This document shows, piece after piece, positions 17,329-24,709 of a stretch of DNA of 64,000 bases. Numbering within the stretch: position 1 is the first letter of the stretch; every line of letters starts with the position of its first letter. The stretch spans positions 62,001-126,000 of the forward strand of contig JANSYS010000006.1 of assembly GCA_024742275.1 (NCBI GenBank), in the 5' to 3' direction. A model generated the notes under the pieces. The model saw only the letters and a list, made by a program, of their open reading frames with translations. It ran no database searches and was not told the DNA's origin. Origin of the DNA: Alphaproteobacteria bacterium. GTDB taxonomy: Bacteria > Pseudomonadota > Alphaproteobacteria > Thalassobaculales > Thalassobaculaceae. The translations under genes were made by a program, and so were the position numbers.

Positions 17329-18219
17329 GTGCTGATTCTGCTCGACCTCCTTGCCCTGGTCTCGCCCGTCTTCGCCTGCGCGGCCATCGGGTGGGTCTGG
17401 CGGCGGATGGACCGTCCGTTCGACAGCGAGACCATCACCGGCCTGACGGTGAATATCGGCACGCCCTGCATCGTGTTCGACACACTGACGCGCCTGGACG
17501 TGTCGCTTGCCGATTTCGGCCTCATGGCCGCTGCCTCGATCACGGCTATCGCGGGATTCGCGGTTGTCGGCCTGGTCTGGCTGATGATCGCCGGGTTCTC
17601 TCGCGCCGCCTTCCTGCCGGCGCTGATGTTCCCGAACTGCGGCAATATCGGGCTGCCGGTCTGCCTGTTCGCGTTCGGCAATGCGGGTCTCGGCTTCGCC
17701 GTGTCGTTCTTCGCGGTGATGATCGTCCTGCAGTTCACGGTGGGCGTGGCCATCGCGGCCGGCAAGGCGTCGTTCCGCCTGCTGCTCACCTCTCCGGTGG
17801 CCTACGCCCTGGTGCTGGCGCTGATCGTCATGAGCCTCGACGTCGAGGTGCCCGAACCGATCGCCAAAACGACCCAACTCCTGGCGGGGGTCACCATCCC
17901 GGTCATGTTGATCGCGCTCGGCGTCTCCATCGCCCAGCTCAAGGTCTCGTCGCTCGGCGAGAGCCTGGCGGTAGCGGTAACCCGTATGGTGCTCGGCTTC
18001 GGAATCGGGACCGCGACCGCCTGGGCCTTCGCCCTGCCGCCGGTGATGGCGGGGGTGCTGATCATCCAATCGTCGCTGCCGGTGGCGGTGTTCACCTACC
18101 TGTTCGCCCTGCGCTACGGCCGGTCGCCGGAGACCCTGGCGGGAGCGGTGGTGTTGTCCACCCTGCTCAGCTTCGTCACGCTGCCGGTGGTCCTGTATCT
18201 GGTCATGCCGGGAAGCTGA
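17329..18219 (+). CDS. AEC-family transporter (auxin efflux carrier-like)
   Basis: A 296-residue inner-membrane protein with about ten hydrophobic helices in two similar halves. The family motif PNCGNIGLPVCLFAFG near residue 101 and the second-half counterpart around IIQSSLPVAVFTYLFA are visible. In bacteria AEC proteins export or import small organic acids such as malate or malonate; the substrate here is unknown. The start is GTG at 17329 in LILLDLLALVSPVFACAAIGW. The next gene starts 11 bases downstream of the stop with AGAGGAAAG as its ribosome site, so the two are probably co-transcribed. Confidence 0.9.
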   Translation: MLILLDLLALVSPVFACAAIGWVWRRMDRPFDSETITGLTVNIGTPCIVFDTLTRLDVSLADFGLMAAASITAIAGFAVVGLVWLMIAGFSRAAFLPALMFPNCGNIGLPVCLFAFGNAGLGFAVSFFAVMIVLQFTVGVAIAAGKASFRLLLTSPVAYALVLALIVMSLDVEVPEPIAKTTQLLAGVTIPVMLIALGVSIAQLKVSSLGESLAVAVTRMVLGFGIGTATAWAFALPPVMAGVLIIQSSLPVAVFTYLFALRYGRSPETLAGAVVLSTLLSFVTLPVVLYLVMPGS

Positions 18220-18230
18220 GAGGAAAGACC

Positions 18231-18758
18231 ATGATCCGCGCGCTTTCCGCCGTTCTGGCGCTGTGCCTCGGCTTCGCGGCGTTCGCCGGTCACGCCGCCG
18301 ATCTCGGGATCGCCCATAACAAGGTCTTCCTCGAGGCTTTTCTGACGCGCTGCATGCCGGCGGCGCATTCAGAGACGCCCATCCCAGAGGACGGCATGAC
18401 GAAACTCGGCGGGGAACTCGCGGACGCGTGGCTGCAGGGCAAGCCTGGAACGGTCTGGAGCTACGACGGGGAGCACGACGTGCTGCTCGTCTCCGTCAGG
18501 CCGTCCAATTGCTTCGTCGTCTCGAAGTACAGCGACGTTCCCGATCTGAGAGAGCGGGTGGCCGAGTGGTTCGAGGAAGACGACTCCGGCTTCGCCGAGG
18601 ACGAGTTCCGAACCAATCCGGCCGGCGAGTTCACCGCCTCCTACACGCGCAGGGTGGGCGACGGTTGGGCGCATCGCATCCTGATCCAGGCCCGGCCGGT
18701 CCCCGAGAGCGGCGGGCTCGCCATCCTGGGGACGGCGGGCTTGGTGGTCGCGAACTGA
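18231..18758 (+). CDS. Exported hypothetical protein
   Basis: A 175-residue protein with a Sec signal peptide (MIRALSAVLALCLGFAAFAG, cleavage after HAA near residue 23). The mature part has two Cys (in LTRCMPA and PSNCFVV) that may form a disulfide, and an acidic stretch around EWFEEDDSGFAEDEF. I do not recognise a domain. The start is the ATG at 18231 behind GAGGAAAG, 11 bases after the AEC transporter gene. Its stop is 10 bases from the stop of the converging COG0523 GTPase gene. Confidence 0.75.
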   Translation: MIRALSAVLALCLGFAAFAGHAADLGIAHNKVFLEAFLTRCMPAAHSETPIPEDGMTKLGGELADAWLQGKPGTVWSYDGEHDVLLVSVRPSNCFVVSKYSDVPDLRERVAEWFEEDDSGFAEDEFRTNPAGEFTASYTRRVGDGWAHRILIQARPVPESGGLAILGTAGLVVAN

Positions 18759-18768
18759 TCTGCCTGTC

Positions 18769-19908
18769 TCAGGCGAACTCGAGCGCCAGATAGGAGTTGA
18801 AAATCCGGGTCATCTGATCCTCCTCCATGTCGCGGGCGATGATCACGAGCTTGGAGCGTCGGTCGTCGTCCGGCCAGGCGTCGAGCTTCGCCGGTGGATG
18901 GAACAGGTGCTGGACGGCGTGGACCACCACCGGCTGGTCGATCTCCTCGACGTTCAGGATGCCTTTCATCCGCAACAGATTGGCGCCGTGAGTCTGGACG
19001 AGCATGTCCAGGGCGGGAGCGATCTTGTTCCAGGGGAACGGCTCGTCGAAGGTCAGGCAGAATGCCCGAATGCGATCGTCGTGCCGGTTCACGTCGTGAT
19101 GGTGGTGCCCGTGCCCGTGATCATGACCGCCCTCGCTATCATGTCCATGATCATGATGGTGGTGGTGTCCGTCCTCGCCGTCGCGGTGATAGACGTGGCC
19201 CTCGGTGTCCCGATAGGCTTCCTCCTTCAGCCAGCGCTGGACGTCCGAGGACTTGGTCATCGGGTTGTAGAGCCCGGCGTTGAACAGCTCGGCCGGATCG
19301 ACCTCCCCGTTCACCACCCTGAGCACCGGCGCCGCCGGGTTCATTGCGGTGAGCCGGGCCTCGGTCTGCGCGACGGCCTCCTCGGGGACCAGATCTGTCT
19401 TGGTCAGCACGATCCGGTCGGCGACGGCGACCTGTTTCACGCTCTCGAACTGCCGGTCGAACTGGCCCATGGCGTTGACCGCGTCGACCACGGTGACCAC
19501 GCCGTCCAGGGTGAAGCGTGTCACCAGGAAACCGTCGGACATCATGGTGTGCAGGATCGGTGCCGGATCGGCGAGGCCGGTGGTCTCGATCACCACCCGG
19601 TCGAAGTCCGCAATCTCGCCCTTGGCGCGGCGCTTGTAGAGCGACTTCAAAGTGTCCAGAAGGTCGCCGCGCACGGTGCAGCACAGGCAGCCGGAGTTCA
19701 GCAGGATCGCATCCTCATCCACTCTCTCGATCAGGCTGTGGTCCAGTCCGATCTCGCCGAACTCGTTGATGATGACCGCCACCCGGTTCATGCCCGGATG
19801 CGCCAGCAGCGCTTTGAGCAGGGTCGTCTTTCCGCTGCCGAGAAAGCCGGTGAGGATCGAGACGGGCATCCGCTCCAATGGGGAGGGAGGGGCTGTATCG
19901 TCGGACAT
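18769..19908 (-). CDS. COG0523 (CobW/ZigA-type) GTPase metallochaperone with His-rich loop
   Basis: A 379-residue G3E-family GTPase. It has the Walker A motif GFLGSGKTTLL near residue 20, the metal-binding CxCC motif as NSGCLCCTVRGD (about residues 70-81), Walker B/switch ETTGLADP, and the guanine-specificity motif TKTDLV. Between the GTPase and C-terminal domains (roughly residues 245-280) lies a very His/Asp-rich stretch, suited to binding Zn or another soft metal. The C-terminal CobW_C domain is present. It lies 29 bases downstream of a Zur-type gene on the same strand, which points to a zinc chaperone used under zinc shortage rather than cobalamin synthesis. Start ATG at 19908 with GGAG upstream. 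Confidence 0.92.
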   Translation of the reverse strand: MSDDTAPPSPLERMPVSILTGFLGSGKTTLLKALLAHPGMNRVAVIINEFGEIGLDHSLIERVDEDAILLNSGCLCCTVRGDLLDTLKSLYKRRAKGEIADFDRVVIETTGLADPAPILHTMMSDGFLVTRFTLDGVVTVVDAVNAMGQFDRQFESVKQVAVADRIVLTKTDLVPEEAVAQTEARLTAMNPAAPVLRVVNGEVDPAELFNAGLYNPMTKSSDVQRWLKEEAYRDTEGHVYHRDGEDGHHHHHDHGHDSEGGHDHGHGHHHHDVNRHDDRIRAFCLTFDEPFPWNKIAPALDMLVQTHGANLLRMKGILNVEEIDQPVVVHAVQHLFHPPAKLDAWPDDDRRSKLVIIARDMEEDQMTRIFNSYLALEFA

Positions 19909-19937
19909 ATGAAGGCTCCAGGGAGAAGCTGTGTCTC

Positions 19938-20438
19938 TCAAGTCTCGGCCGGTGCGTGGCAGTCGGCACAGAGACCGGCGACCTCGATGGTGATCCGCCG
20001 CACCTTGAAATCCAGATTGTCGGCGTAACTGCGCAGTTCCCGGTCCAGCGCGCCGCCGGCCAGTTCGTGGGCGGCTCCGCATCCCTCGCAGATCAGGAAG
20101 TAGCCCCGGTGCGGACGTTCAGGCTCGGCGCAGCCGACGAAGGCGTTCAGGCTTTCGATCCTGTGGACCAGCCCCTGTTCGATCAGAAAGTCGAGCGCCC
20201 GGTAGACGGTGGGCGGCGCTACCCGCGACTCCTCGCCGTCATCCGCTCGGGCCCGGCTCAGCTTGTCGATCAGGTCGTAGGCGCCGATTGGCGCGTGACT
20301 GTCCCAAATCAGCTCCAGAACCCGACGGCGCAGGTCGGTCAGCCGGGCGCCCCGCTGCATACACACGATCTCGGCCGACGACAGCGCATCGGCGACGCAG
20401 CGGTCATGGTCGTGATTGGTGTCGGGAAAACTGCTCAC
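19938..20438 (-). CDS. zur: Fur-family transcriptional regulator, probably Zur
   Basis: A 166-residue Fur-family repressor. The N-terminal winged helix includes LTDLRRRVLELIWDSHAPIG and PPTVYRALDFLIEQGLVHRI. The C-terminal metal domain has two CxxC pairs, CEGC and CADC, which hold the structural zinc. The late His-containing N terminus (NHDHDRC) and the downstream COG0523 GTPase gene favour zinc (Zur) over iron as co-repressor. The gene is divergent from the DUF6134 gene. I looked for a clear Zur-box dyad in the 171-base gap and saw only an AT-rich TTTATATAG stretch about 30 bases before the start. Confidence 0.85.
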   Translation of the reverse strand: MSSFPDTNHDHDRCVADALSSAEIVCMQRGARLTDLRRRVLELIWDSHAPIGAYDLIDKLSRARADDGEESRVAPPTVYRALDFLIEQGLVHRIESLNAFVGCAEPERPHRGYFLICEGCGAAHELAGGALDRELRSYADNLDFKVRRITIEVAGLCADCHAPAET

Positions 20439-20539
20439 GTGCCTTGCGTCCGGTGTTGTGTCTAGGGTGCTTTATATAGCGCAGCGGACCCGGTCTCACC
20501 ACCCGACCGCTCCGAACGGCGTGCCAATCGAATTGATGG

Positions 20540-20565
20540 TGATCCGGTTGGATCGGCGTGACGTA
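20540..20565 (+). promoter_or_regulatory. ECF11/RpoE-ChrR-type promoter, TGATCC-N16-CGTA
   Basis: TGATCC at 20540-20545, then exactly 16 bases, then CGTA at 20562-20565, followed by TAGCTA. The start codon of the DUF6134 gene lies 44 bases further on. As I recall, Rhodobacter RpoE (ECF11) uses TGATCC with a downstream CGTA/TA element. The same element with the same spacing precedes the amine-oxidase gene and the CPD photolyase gene, and overlaps the DUF3833 start. Those are the only exact copies I found in 64 kb on both strands. Confidence 0.75.
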
Positions 20566-20609
20566 TAGCTATCTACTCAAAAACCAAGATACCAGAGGCA
20601 TCCGTATCG

Positions 20610-21374
20610 ATGACCGGCATCGCTTCCCGTAGAGTCTCCCGGCGAGCCGTCTTGGGCGGCCTTGCCGCGGCGGGGGCCGCAACGCTGCTGCCGTCAGGCA
20701 GTGCAGGGGCTGCGCCGGGCCTGGCATCGGCTTATCCCGAAATCCTCAAATTCCGGGTCGAGCGCGACGGTGGTTTCATCGGTCATGTGATGCAGCGCTA
20801 TCGCCAGCTGCGGGACGACCTGCAAGTCGACGTCTTTATCGGGTTTTCCGTCTCGTTCGCTTTCATTCCCGTCTATCGGTACGAACACCGGGCGCGCGAA
20901 ATCTGGCGCGATGGGCGCTTAAGCAGGTTAGACACGGTGACCAACGACAATGGCGAGAGTGAGCAGGTGCGCGGCATGGCGGGAGTGTCGGGTTTCGCGG
21001 TCGACGGCCCGAAAGGAGCGCTGATTGCGCCCGCCGATATCCTACCGTCCAGCTATTGGCACCCGCGCTTCATCGAGTCGACGCGGATGTTGGACAGCCA
21101 GAAGGGCCGCATCCTGGACTTCGAGATCGTCAAGGTCGGGACCGAGAAAATCGCCGCGTTGGGGCAAACGGTGGATGCCGACCGCTTCGCAATGCGCGGC
21201 GATATCGATCTGGACTTCTGGTACGACGCTGACCGCGTCTGGCAGAAGATGGCCTTCACGATCAAGGGCGGGTACATGGAATACACCCGCGTTCCGCCAG
21301 GTCCGGAGGACAGCGGCTTATTTTTGTCGCCCCTATCGACCGGCCTCGCGCTGCCGCCGCCGGGAACGGCGTGA
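20610..21374 (+). CDS. DUF6134-like exported protein with Tat-type signal
   Basis: A 254-residue protein. The N terminus has twin arginines (SRRVSRRAVLGGLAAAG) and an Ala-rich hydrophobic stretch ending near GSAGAAPG at about residue 35, so export by the Tat route is likely. The mature part is a beta-rich domain of the DUF6134 type (YEHRAREIWRDGRLSRLDTV in the middle), whose function is unknown. It is the first gene behind the upstream TGATCC-N16-CGTA promoter, and the photolyase gene follows 12 bases after its stop. Placement suggests a periplasmic part in the light/singlet-oxygen response. Confidence 0.82.
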   Translation: MTGIASRRVSRRAVLGGLAAAGAATLLPSGSAGAAPGLASAYPEILKFRVERDGGFIGHVMQRYRQLRDDLQVDVFIGFSVSFAFIPVYRYEHRAREIWRDGRLSRLDTVTNDNGESEQVRGMAGVSGFAVDGPKGALIAPADILPSSYWHPRFIESTRMLDSQKGRILDFEIVKVGTEKIAALGQTVDADRFAMRGDIDLDFWYDADRVWQKMAFTIKGGYMEYTRVPPGPEDSGLFLSPLSTGLALPPPGTA

Positions 21375-21386
21375 GGACAGCACCGC

Positions 21387-22910
21387 GTGACGGTTCTGCG
21401 CTTCGTTCTCGGCGACCAGCTCGACCGGAAGATCTCCAGCCTGAAAGACATCGATCCGGATGCCGACGTTGTTCTGATGGCGGAGGTGGCCGACGAGGCC
21501 ACCTATGTGCCGCACCATCCGAAGAAGATCGCGCTGATCCTGTCGGCCATGCGGCACTTCGCGGCCGAGCTGGAAAGAGAGGGCGTCCGGGTCCACTACG
21601 TCCGCCTGGACGATGGCGCCAATACCGGCAGCTTCACCGGCGAGCTGAAGCGGGCGATCGAACGGCTCGAGCCGGACCGCGTCGTCGTTACCGAACCCGG
21701 CGAATGGCGGGTCGAACAGGATATGAAGGCGTGGGAGAAGGCGCTCGGCGTACCGGTTGAGATCCGCGCCGACGACCGCTTCCTCTGCTCGCGCGAGGAA
21801 TTCCGGGACTGGGCCGACGGCCGCAAACAACTGCGGATGGAACACTTCTACCGCGAAATGCGAAAACGGACCGGAATCCTGATGGACGGCGATAAGCCGG
21901 TCGGCGGTGATTGGAACTACGACGAGCAGAACCGAAAAGCGTTGCCCAAGCGCATTGCGACGCCGGACTTCGATGGGGCCGATCCGGACGACGTCACCGC
22001 CGAGGTGCTCGCGCTCGTCGCCGACCGTTTCGCAGGCAATTTCGGCGATCTCGAGGGTTTCCGCTTCCCGGTCACCCGCCAGGACGCCCTTCAGTTGCTC
22101 GACAGGTTCATTGAGCGGGGGCTGGGCAGGTTCGGCGATTACCAGGACGCCATGGCGGTCGGCGAGCCCTTCCTGTTCCACTCCCTGGTATCGCCGGCCC
22201 TGAACATCGGCCTTCTGCGGCCGCGCGAGGTGCTGGAGCGGATCGAGGCCGCCTACCACGACAAGGGTGCGCCCCTCAATGCGGTGGAGGGCTTCATTCG
22301 GCAGATCCTCGGGTGGCGGGAATACGTGCGCGGGATCTATTGGCTGCGCATGCCCGAATATGCCGACACAAACGCCTTGGGAGCGGACCGTCCGTTGCCG
22401 GACTTCTTCTGGACCGCGGAAACCGACATGCGCTGTCTCGCCGAAGTCATCGACCAGACCCGACGGGAAGCCTACGCCCACCATATCCAGCGCCTGATGG
22501 TGACCGGCTGCTTCGCGCTGCTGATCGGCGCCGATCCGGACGACGTGAACGAGTGGTATCTCGCGGTCTACGCGGATGCCTTCGAATGGGTCCAACTCCC
22601 GAACACGCACGGCATGGTGCTGCACGCAGATGGTGGCTATCTCGGGTCCAAGCCCTATGCGGCGTCGGGCAAGTATATCGACCGGATGTCGGACTATTGC
22701 AGCGGTTGCCGCTACGATGTGAAGGACACAGAAGGGGACAATGCCTGTCCCTTCAATTCGTTATATTGGCATTTCCTTGACCGGCACGCGGAGCGGCTGC
22801 GCGGCAACCGGCGCATGGCGATGATCTACAAGACGTGGGAGCGGTTCGACGAGGAGCGCCGAGCGGCGATCCTGAAGCGCGCTGAACACGTCCTGGAAAC
22901 CCTGACCTGA
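21387..22910 (+). CDS. Fe-S bacterial (6-4) photolyase (PhrB/CryB type)
   Basis: A 507-residue cryptochrome/photolyase-family protein of the Fe-S bacterial class, which repairs (6-4) photoproducts in DNA using blue light, FAD, a ribolumazine antenna and a [4Fe-4S] cluster. The N terminus LRFVLGDQLD is typical of the class. Four Cys occur at residues 350, 438, 441 and 454 (the last three in YCSGC and ACPFN), the exact numbering I recall for the cluster Cys of Agrobacterium PhrB. The start is GTG at 21387. It is the second gene of the ECF11-type operon and is followed 12 bases later by an SDR gene. Confidence 0.94.
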   Translation: MTVLRFVLGDQLDRKISSLKDIDPDADVVLMAEVADEATYVPHHPKKIALILSAMRHFAAELEREGVRVHYVRLDDGANTGSFTGELKRAIERLEPDRVVVTEPGEWRVEQDMKAWEKALGVPVEIRADDRFLCSREEFRDWADGRKQLRMEHFYREMRKRTGILMDGDKPVGGDWNYDEQNRKALPKRIATPDFDGADPDDVTAEVLALVADRFAGNFGDLEGFRFPVTRQDALQLLDRFIERGLGRFGDYQDAMAVGEPFLFHSLVSPALNIGLLRPREVLERIEAAYHDKGAPLNAVEGFIRQILGWREYVRGIYWLRMPEYADTNALGADRPLPDFFWTAETDMRCLAEVIDQTRREAYAHHIQRLMVTGCFALLIGADPDDVNEWYLAVYADAFEWVQLPNTHGMVLHADGGYLGSKPYAASGKYIDRMSDYCSGCRYDVKDTEGDNACPFNSLYWHFLDRHAERLRGNRRMAMIYKTWERFDEERRAAILKRAEHVLETLT

Positions 22911-22922
22911 GAGGCTGCGGCG

Positions 22923-23690
22923 ATGAGCGAACGGATAGTCTGGATCACCGGCGCCAGTTCCGGTATCGGCCGGGCGGTCGCCTTGGAGATGGCGCGTGAG
23001 GGCTGGAGGGTCGTCGTCTCCGCCCGGCGTCCGGAAGAACTCGACAGTCTCGCCGAGGAGGGACCCCCGGGCCGCATCACCGGCATTCCGGTGGACGTGA
23101 CCGATCCGGATGCGACCGTGGCGGCGGTAGAGCGGATCGAGGCGGAGATCGGACCGATCGATTGCGCTGTGCTGGCCGCCGGGACCCACATCCCCACTTC
23201 GGCCGGCGACTTCAAGACGGAGGACTTCCGAAAGCTCATCGAGGTCAACGTCATGGGGGTCGTCCACGCGACCGCCGCCGTTCTTCCCGGGTTCAAGGAA
23301 CGCCGGTCGGGTCATCTGGTCGTCGTCGCCAGCATCGCCGGCTATCGCGGCCTGCCGACGGCCGCCGGGTACGGGGCGACCAAGGCGGCGCTGATCAACT
23401 ATACCGAGGCGCTGAAATTCGATCTCGACGATTGGGGGGTTAAAACCCAACTCGTTTGTCCCGGTTTCGTGCGGACACCGTTGACCGACAAGAATCCGTT
23501 TCCCATGCCGTTTCTCATGGAAGTGGACGACGCAGCTCGGGCGATGGTGCGGGGGATGCGGGGCAACGGCTTCGAGATCACGTTTCCGAAGCGTTTCACG
23601 ATGCTGGTCCGGCTGGTATCGCGCTTACCCTACGCCCTGTACTTTCCGCTTGTGCGGAAGGGCACGAAGACCGGGGAGAACGCGGGGTGA
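22923..23690 (+). CDS. Short-chain dehydrogenase/reductase
   Basis: A 255-residue cytosolic NAD(P)-dependent oxidoreductase. The cofactor site WITGASSGIGRAVALEMA starts at residue 6, with an Arg following the second strand (SARRPEEL) that favours NADPH. The catalytic Ser-Tyr-Lys set is visible in ASIAGYRGLPTAAGYGATKA, and the C-terminal CPGFVRTPLT is standard. It has a C-terminal hydrophobic stretch (LVSRLPYALYFPLV). An SDR gene is part of the RpoE-ChrR target operon RSP1087-1091 of Rhodobacter sphaeroides as I recall it. The stop overlaps the GTG start of the next gene (GTGA). Confidence 0.93.
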   Translation: MSERIVWITGASSGIGRAVALEMAREGWRVVVSARRPEELDSLAEEGPPGRITGIPVDVTDPDATVAAVERIEAEIGPIDCAVLAAGTHIPTSAGDFKTEDFRKLIEVNVMGVVHATAAVLPGFKERRSGHLVVVASIAGYRGLPTAAGYGATKAALINYTEALKFDLDDWGVKTQLVCPGFVRTPLTDKNPFPMPFLMEVDDAARAMVRGMRGNGFEITFPKRFTMLVRLVSRLPYALYFPLVRKGTKTGENAG

Positions 23691-24112
23691 CGGATTTGCG
23701 TATGGCGTTGGACGCATACATCGACGTCTTCGAGGCGATCTCTCCGGATCGGCTCGACGTTTTCGACACCGTCTGCGATCGCGACGTCCGCTTCGTCGAT
23801 CCGTTCAACGATGTGCGCGGCCTGGACCGCTTCAAGGACGTGTTCCGCCATATGTATGCGACTCTAGAAGAGCCGCGATTCACGATCCTGGACACCGCCG
23901 TTGGCGACAATGCGGGATACATCCGCTGGCAGTTCGATTTCGTCCTGCGCGGTGAGGCGGTACGAATCGGCGGAATGTCCGAGGTGTTGTTCGGCGCCGA
24001 CGGCGTTGTCAAAGAGCATATCGACCACTGGGATTCCAGCATCCAAGTCTATGGCCGCATCCCAATTCTCGGCGCCGTAGTCCGTTGGGTGCGGGGGCGG
24101 CTGTCGGCTTAG
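23687..24112 (+). CDS. NTF2-like (SnoaL-fold) protein
   Basis: A 141-residue protein with the NTF2/SnoaL fold pattern: an N-terminal helix (LDAYIDVFEAISPDRLDVF), then VRFVDPFNDVRGLDRFKDVF and a beta-sheet ending EHIDHWDSS. These proteins hold small hydrophobic ligands and can be isomerases, cyclases or mere binding proteins; no activity can be named. GTG at 23687 overlaps the SDR stop (GTGA) and has GGGGAG upstream, so it is translationally coupled; ATG at 23702 is the alternative. The TAG stop lies within a 19-bp palindrome shared with the converging DUF3833 gene. Confidence 0.85.
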   Translation: MTDLRMALDAYIDVFEAISPDRLDVFDTVCDRDVRFVDPFNDVRGLDRFKDVFRHMYATLEEPRFTILDTAVGDNAGYIRWQFDFVLRGEAVRIGGMSEVLFGADGVVKEHIDHWDSSIQVYGRIPILGAVVRWVRGRLSA

Positions 24113-24123
24113 ATCCTAAGCCG
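24105..24123. terminator. Perfect 19-bp palindrome holding both convergent stop codons
   Basis: CGGCTTAG, ATC, CTAAGCCG: 8-base arms with a 3-base loop. The TAG stop of the NTF2-like gene (24110-24112) is in the left arm and the TAG stop of the DUF3833 gene on the other strand is in the right arm. Transcripts from either side would form the same hairpin at their ends. There is no T-run, so it may act as a weak bidirectional terminator or an RNA 3'-end stabiliser. Confidence 0.5.
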
Positions 24124-24688
24124 CCTCGCGCGTTCCGTTGTCGCTTTTCGCGCTGTCGGACGCCGGTTTCTGGAAAAACAGAGTCACTGTTCCCAGCTCA
24201 ATGCCGAACTTGGTGACCCGGGCGCGGTTCACGACCACGCCGCCGGGCTGCAGAAACATCCAATCGTCGAACCGGACTCGAACTTCGCGTCCCTGGATCG
24301 GGAGGTCCAGTTCGTAGGTCCACGTGAACGCTTTGCCGGCTATTCTGCCCTCGGCTGTACCGACGACGTCGTCGGCACGGCCGACGTAGCGGTCGCCGTC
24401 CACCTTCTCGATCGTCCAGACCCGGCGGTCTTTTTCACCGTCGGCGTACTGAAACCGTTCGTCGAGCGTCAGGGTGGTGCCGTCCCAGGTCCCGTCGATA
24501 TCGACGACGAACTCCCGCCGCAGATTGCCGAAGCGGTCCTCGAATATTCCCCACGCCTTGGTCTTGCCCTCGAAATACTGCTCAAGGACGAATTTCGGCT
24601 CTGTTTCCTTGAAGTCTTCGATTTCCATGGACTGACAAGCTCCCAATAGCAGGAGAACCATCAACAGATACGTAGTGCGTGCGATCAT
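24116..24688 (-). CDS. DUF3833 family lipoprotein
   Basis: A 190-residue predicted lipoprotein. The signal is MIARTTYLLMVLLLLGAC with lipid-carrying Cys18. The mature domain matches the DUF3833 pattern: LEQYFEGKTKAWGIFEDRFGN at about residues 36-56, then a lipocalin-like run of strands (RRVWTIEKVDGDRYVGRADDVVG). DUF3833 genes commonly sit with cfa, DUF1365 and amine-oxidase genes. A lipid-binding role in the envelope is likely but unproven. GGGAG lies 8 bases before the ATG, and the gene starts 21 bases after the GPH transporter stop. An ECF11-type element overlaps the start codon region. Confidence 0.9.
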   Translation of the reverse strand: MIARTTYLLMVLLLLGACQSMEIEDFKETEPKFVLEQYFEGKTKAWGIFEDRFGNLRREFVVDIDGTWDGTTLTLDERFQYADGEKDRRVWTIEKVDGDRYVGRADDVVGTAEGRIAGKAFTWTYELDLPIQGREVRVRFDDWMFLQPGGVVVNRARVTKFGIELGTVTLFFQKPASDSAKSDNGTREAA

Positions 24689-24694
24689 GGATCA
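24669..24694 (-). promoter_or_regulatory. Possible internal ECF11-type element at the DUF3833 start
   Basis: On the minus strand TGATCC (24694-24689), 16 bases, CGTA (24672-24669), an exact match in sequence and spacing to the three promoters nearby. The -35 part ends right at the DUF3833 ATG, so a transcript from here would begin about at codon 10 (an ATG) and would lack the charged signal start. Chance is a real possibility: an exact 10-base pattern is expected about 0.1 times in 64 kb on both strands. Confidence 0.25.
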
Positions 24695-24709
24695 GGCTCC
24701 CGCGTGCAT

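Noticed and set aside
16510-18069. Flavin reductase extended to 519 residues
   Set aside because: The extension is antisense to the AEC transporter; the ATG at 17145 has AGGAGAG and matches the family start.
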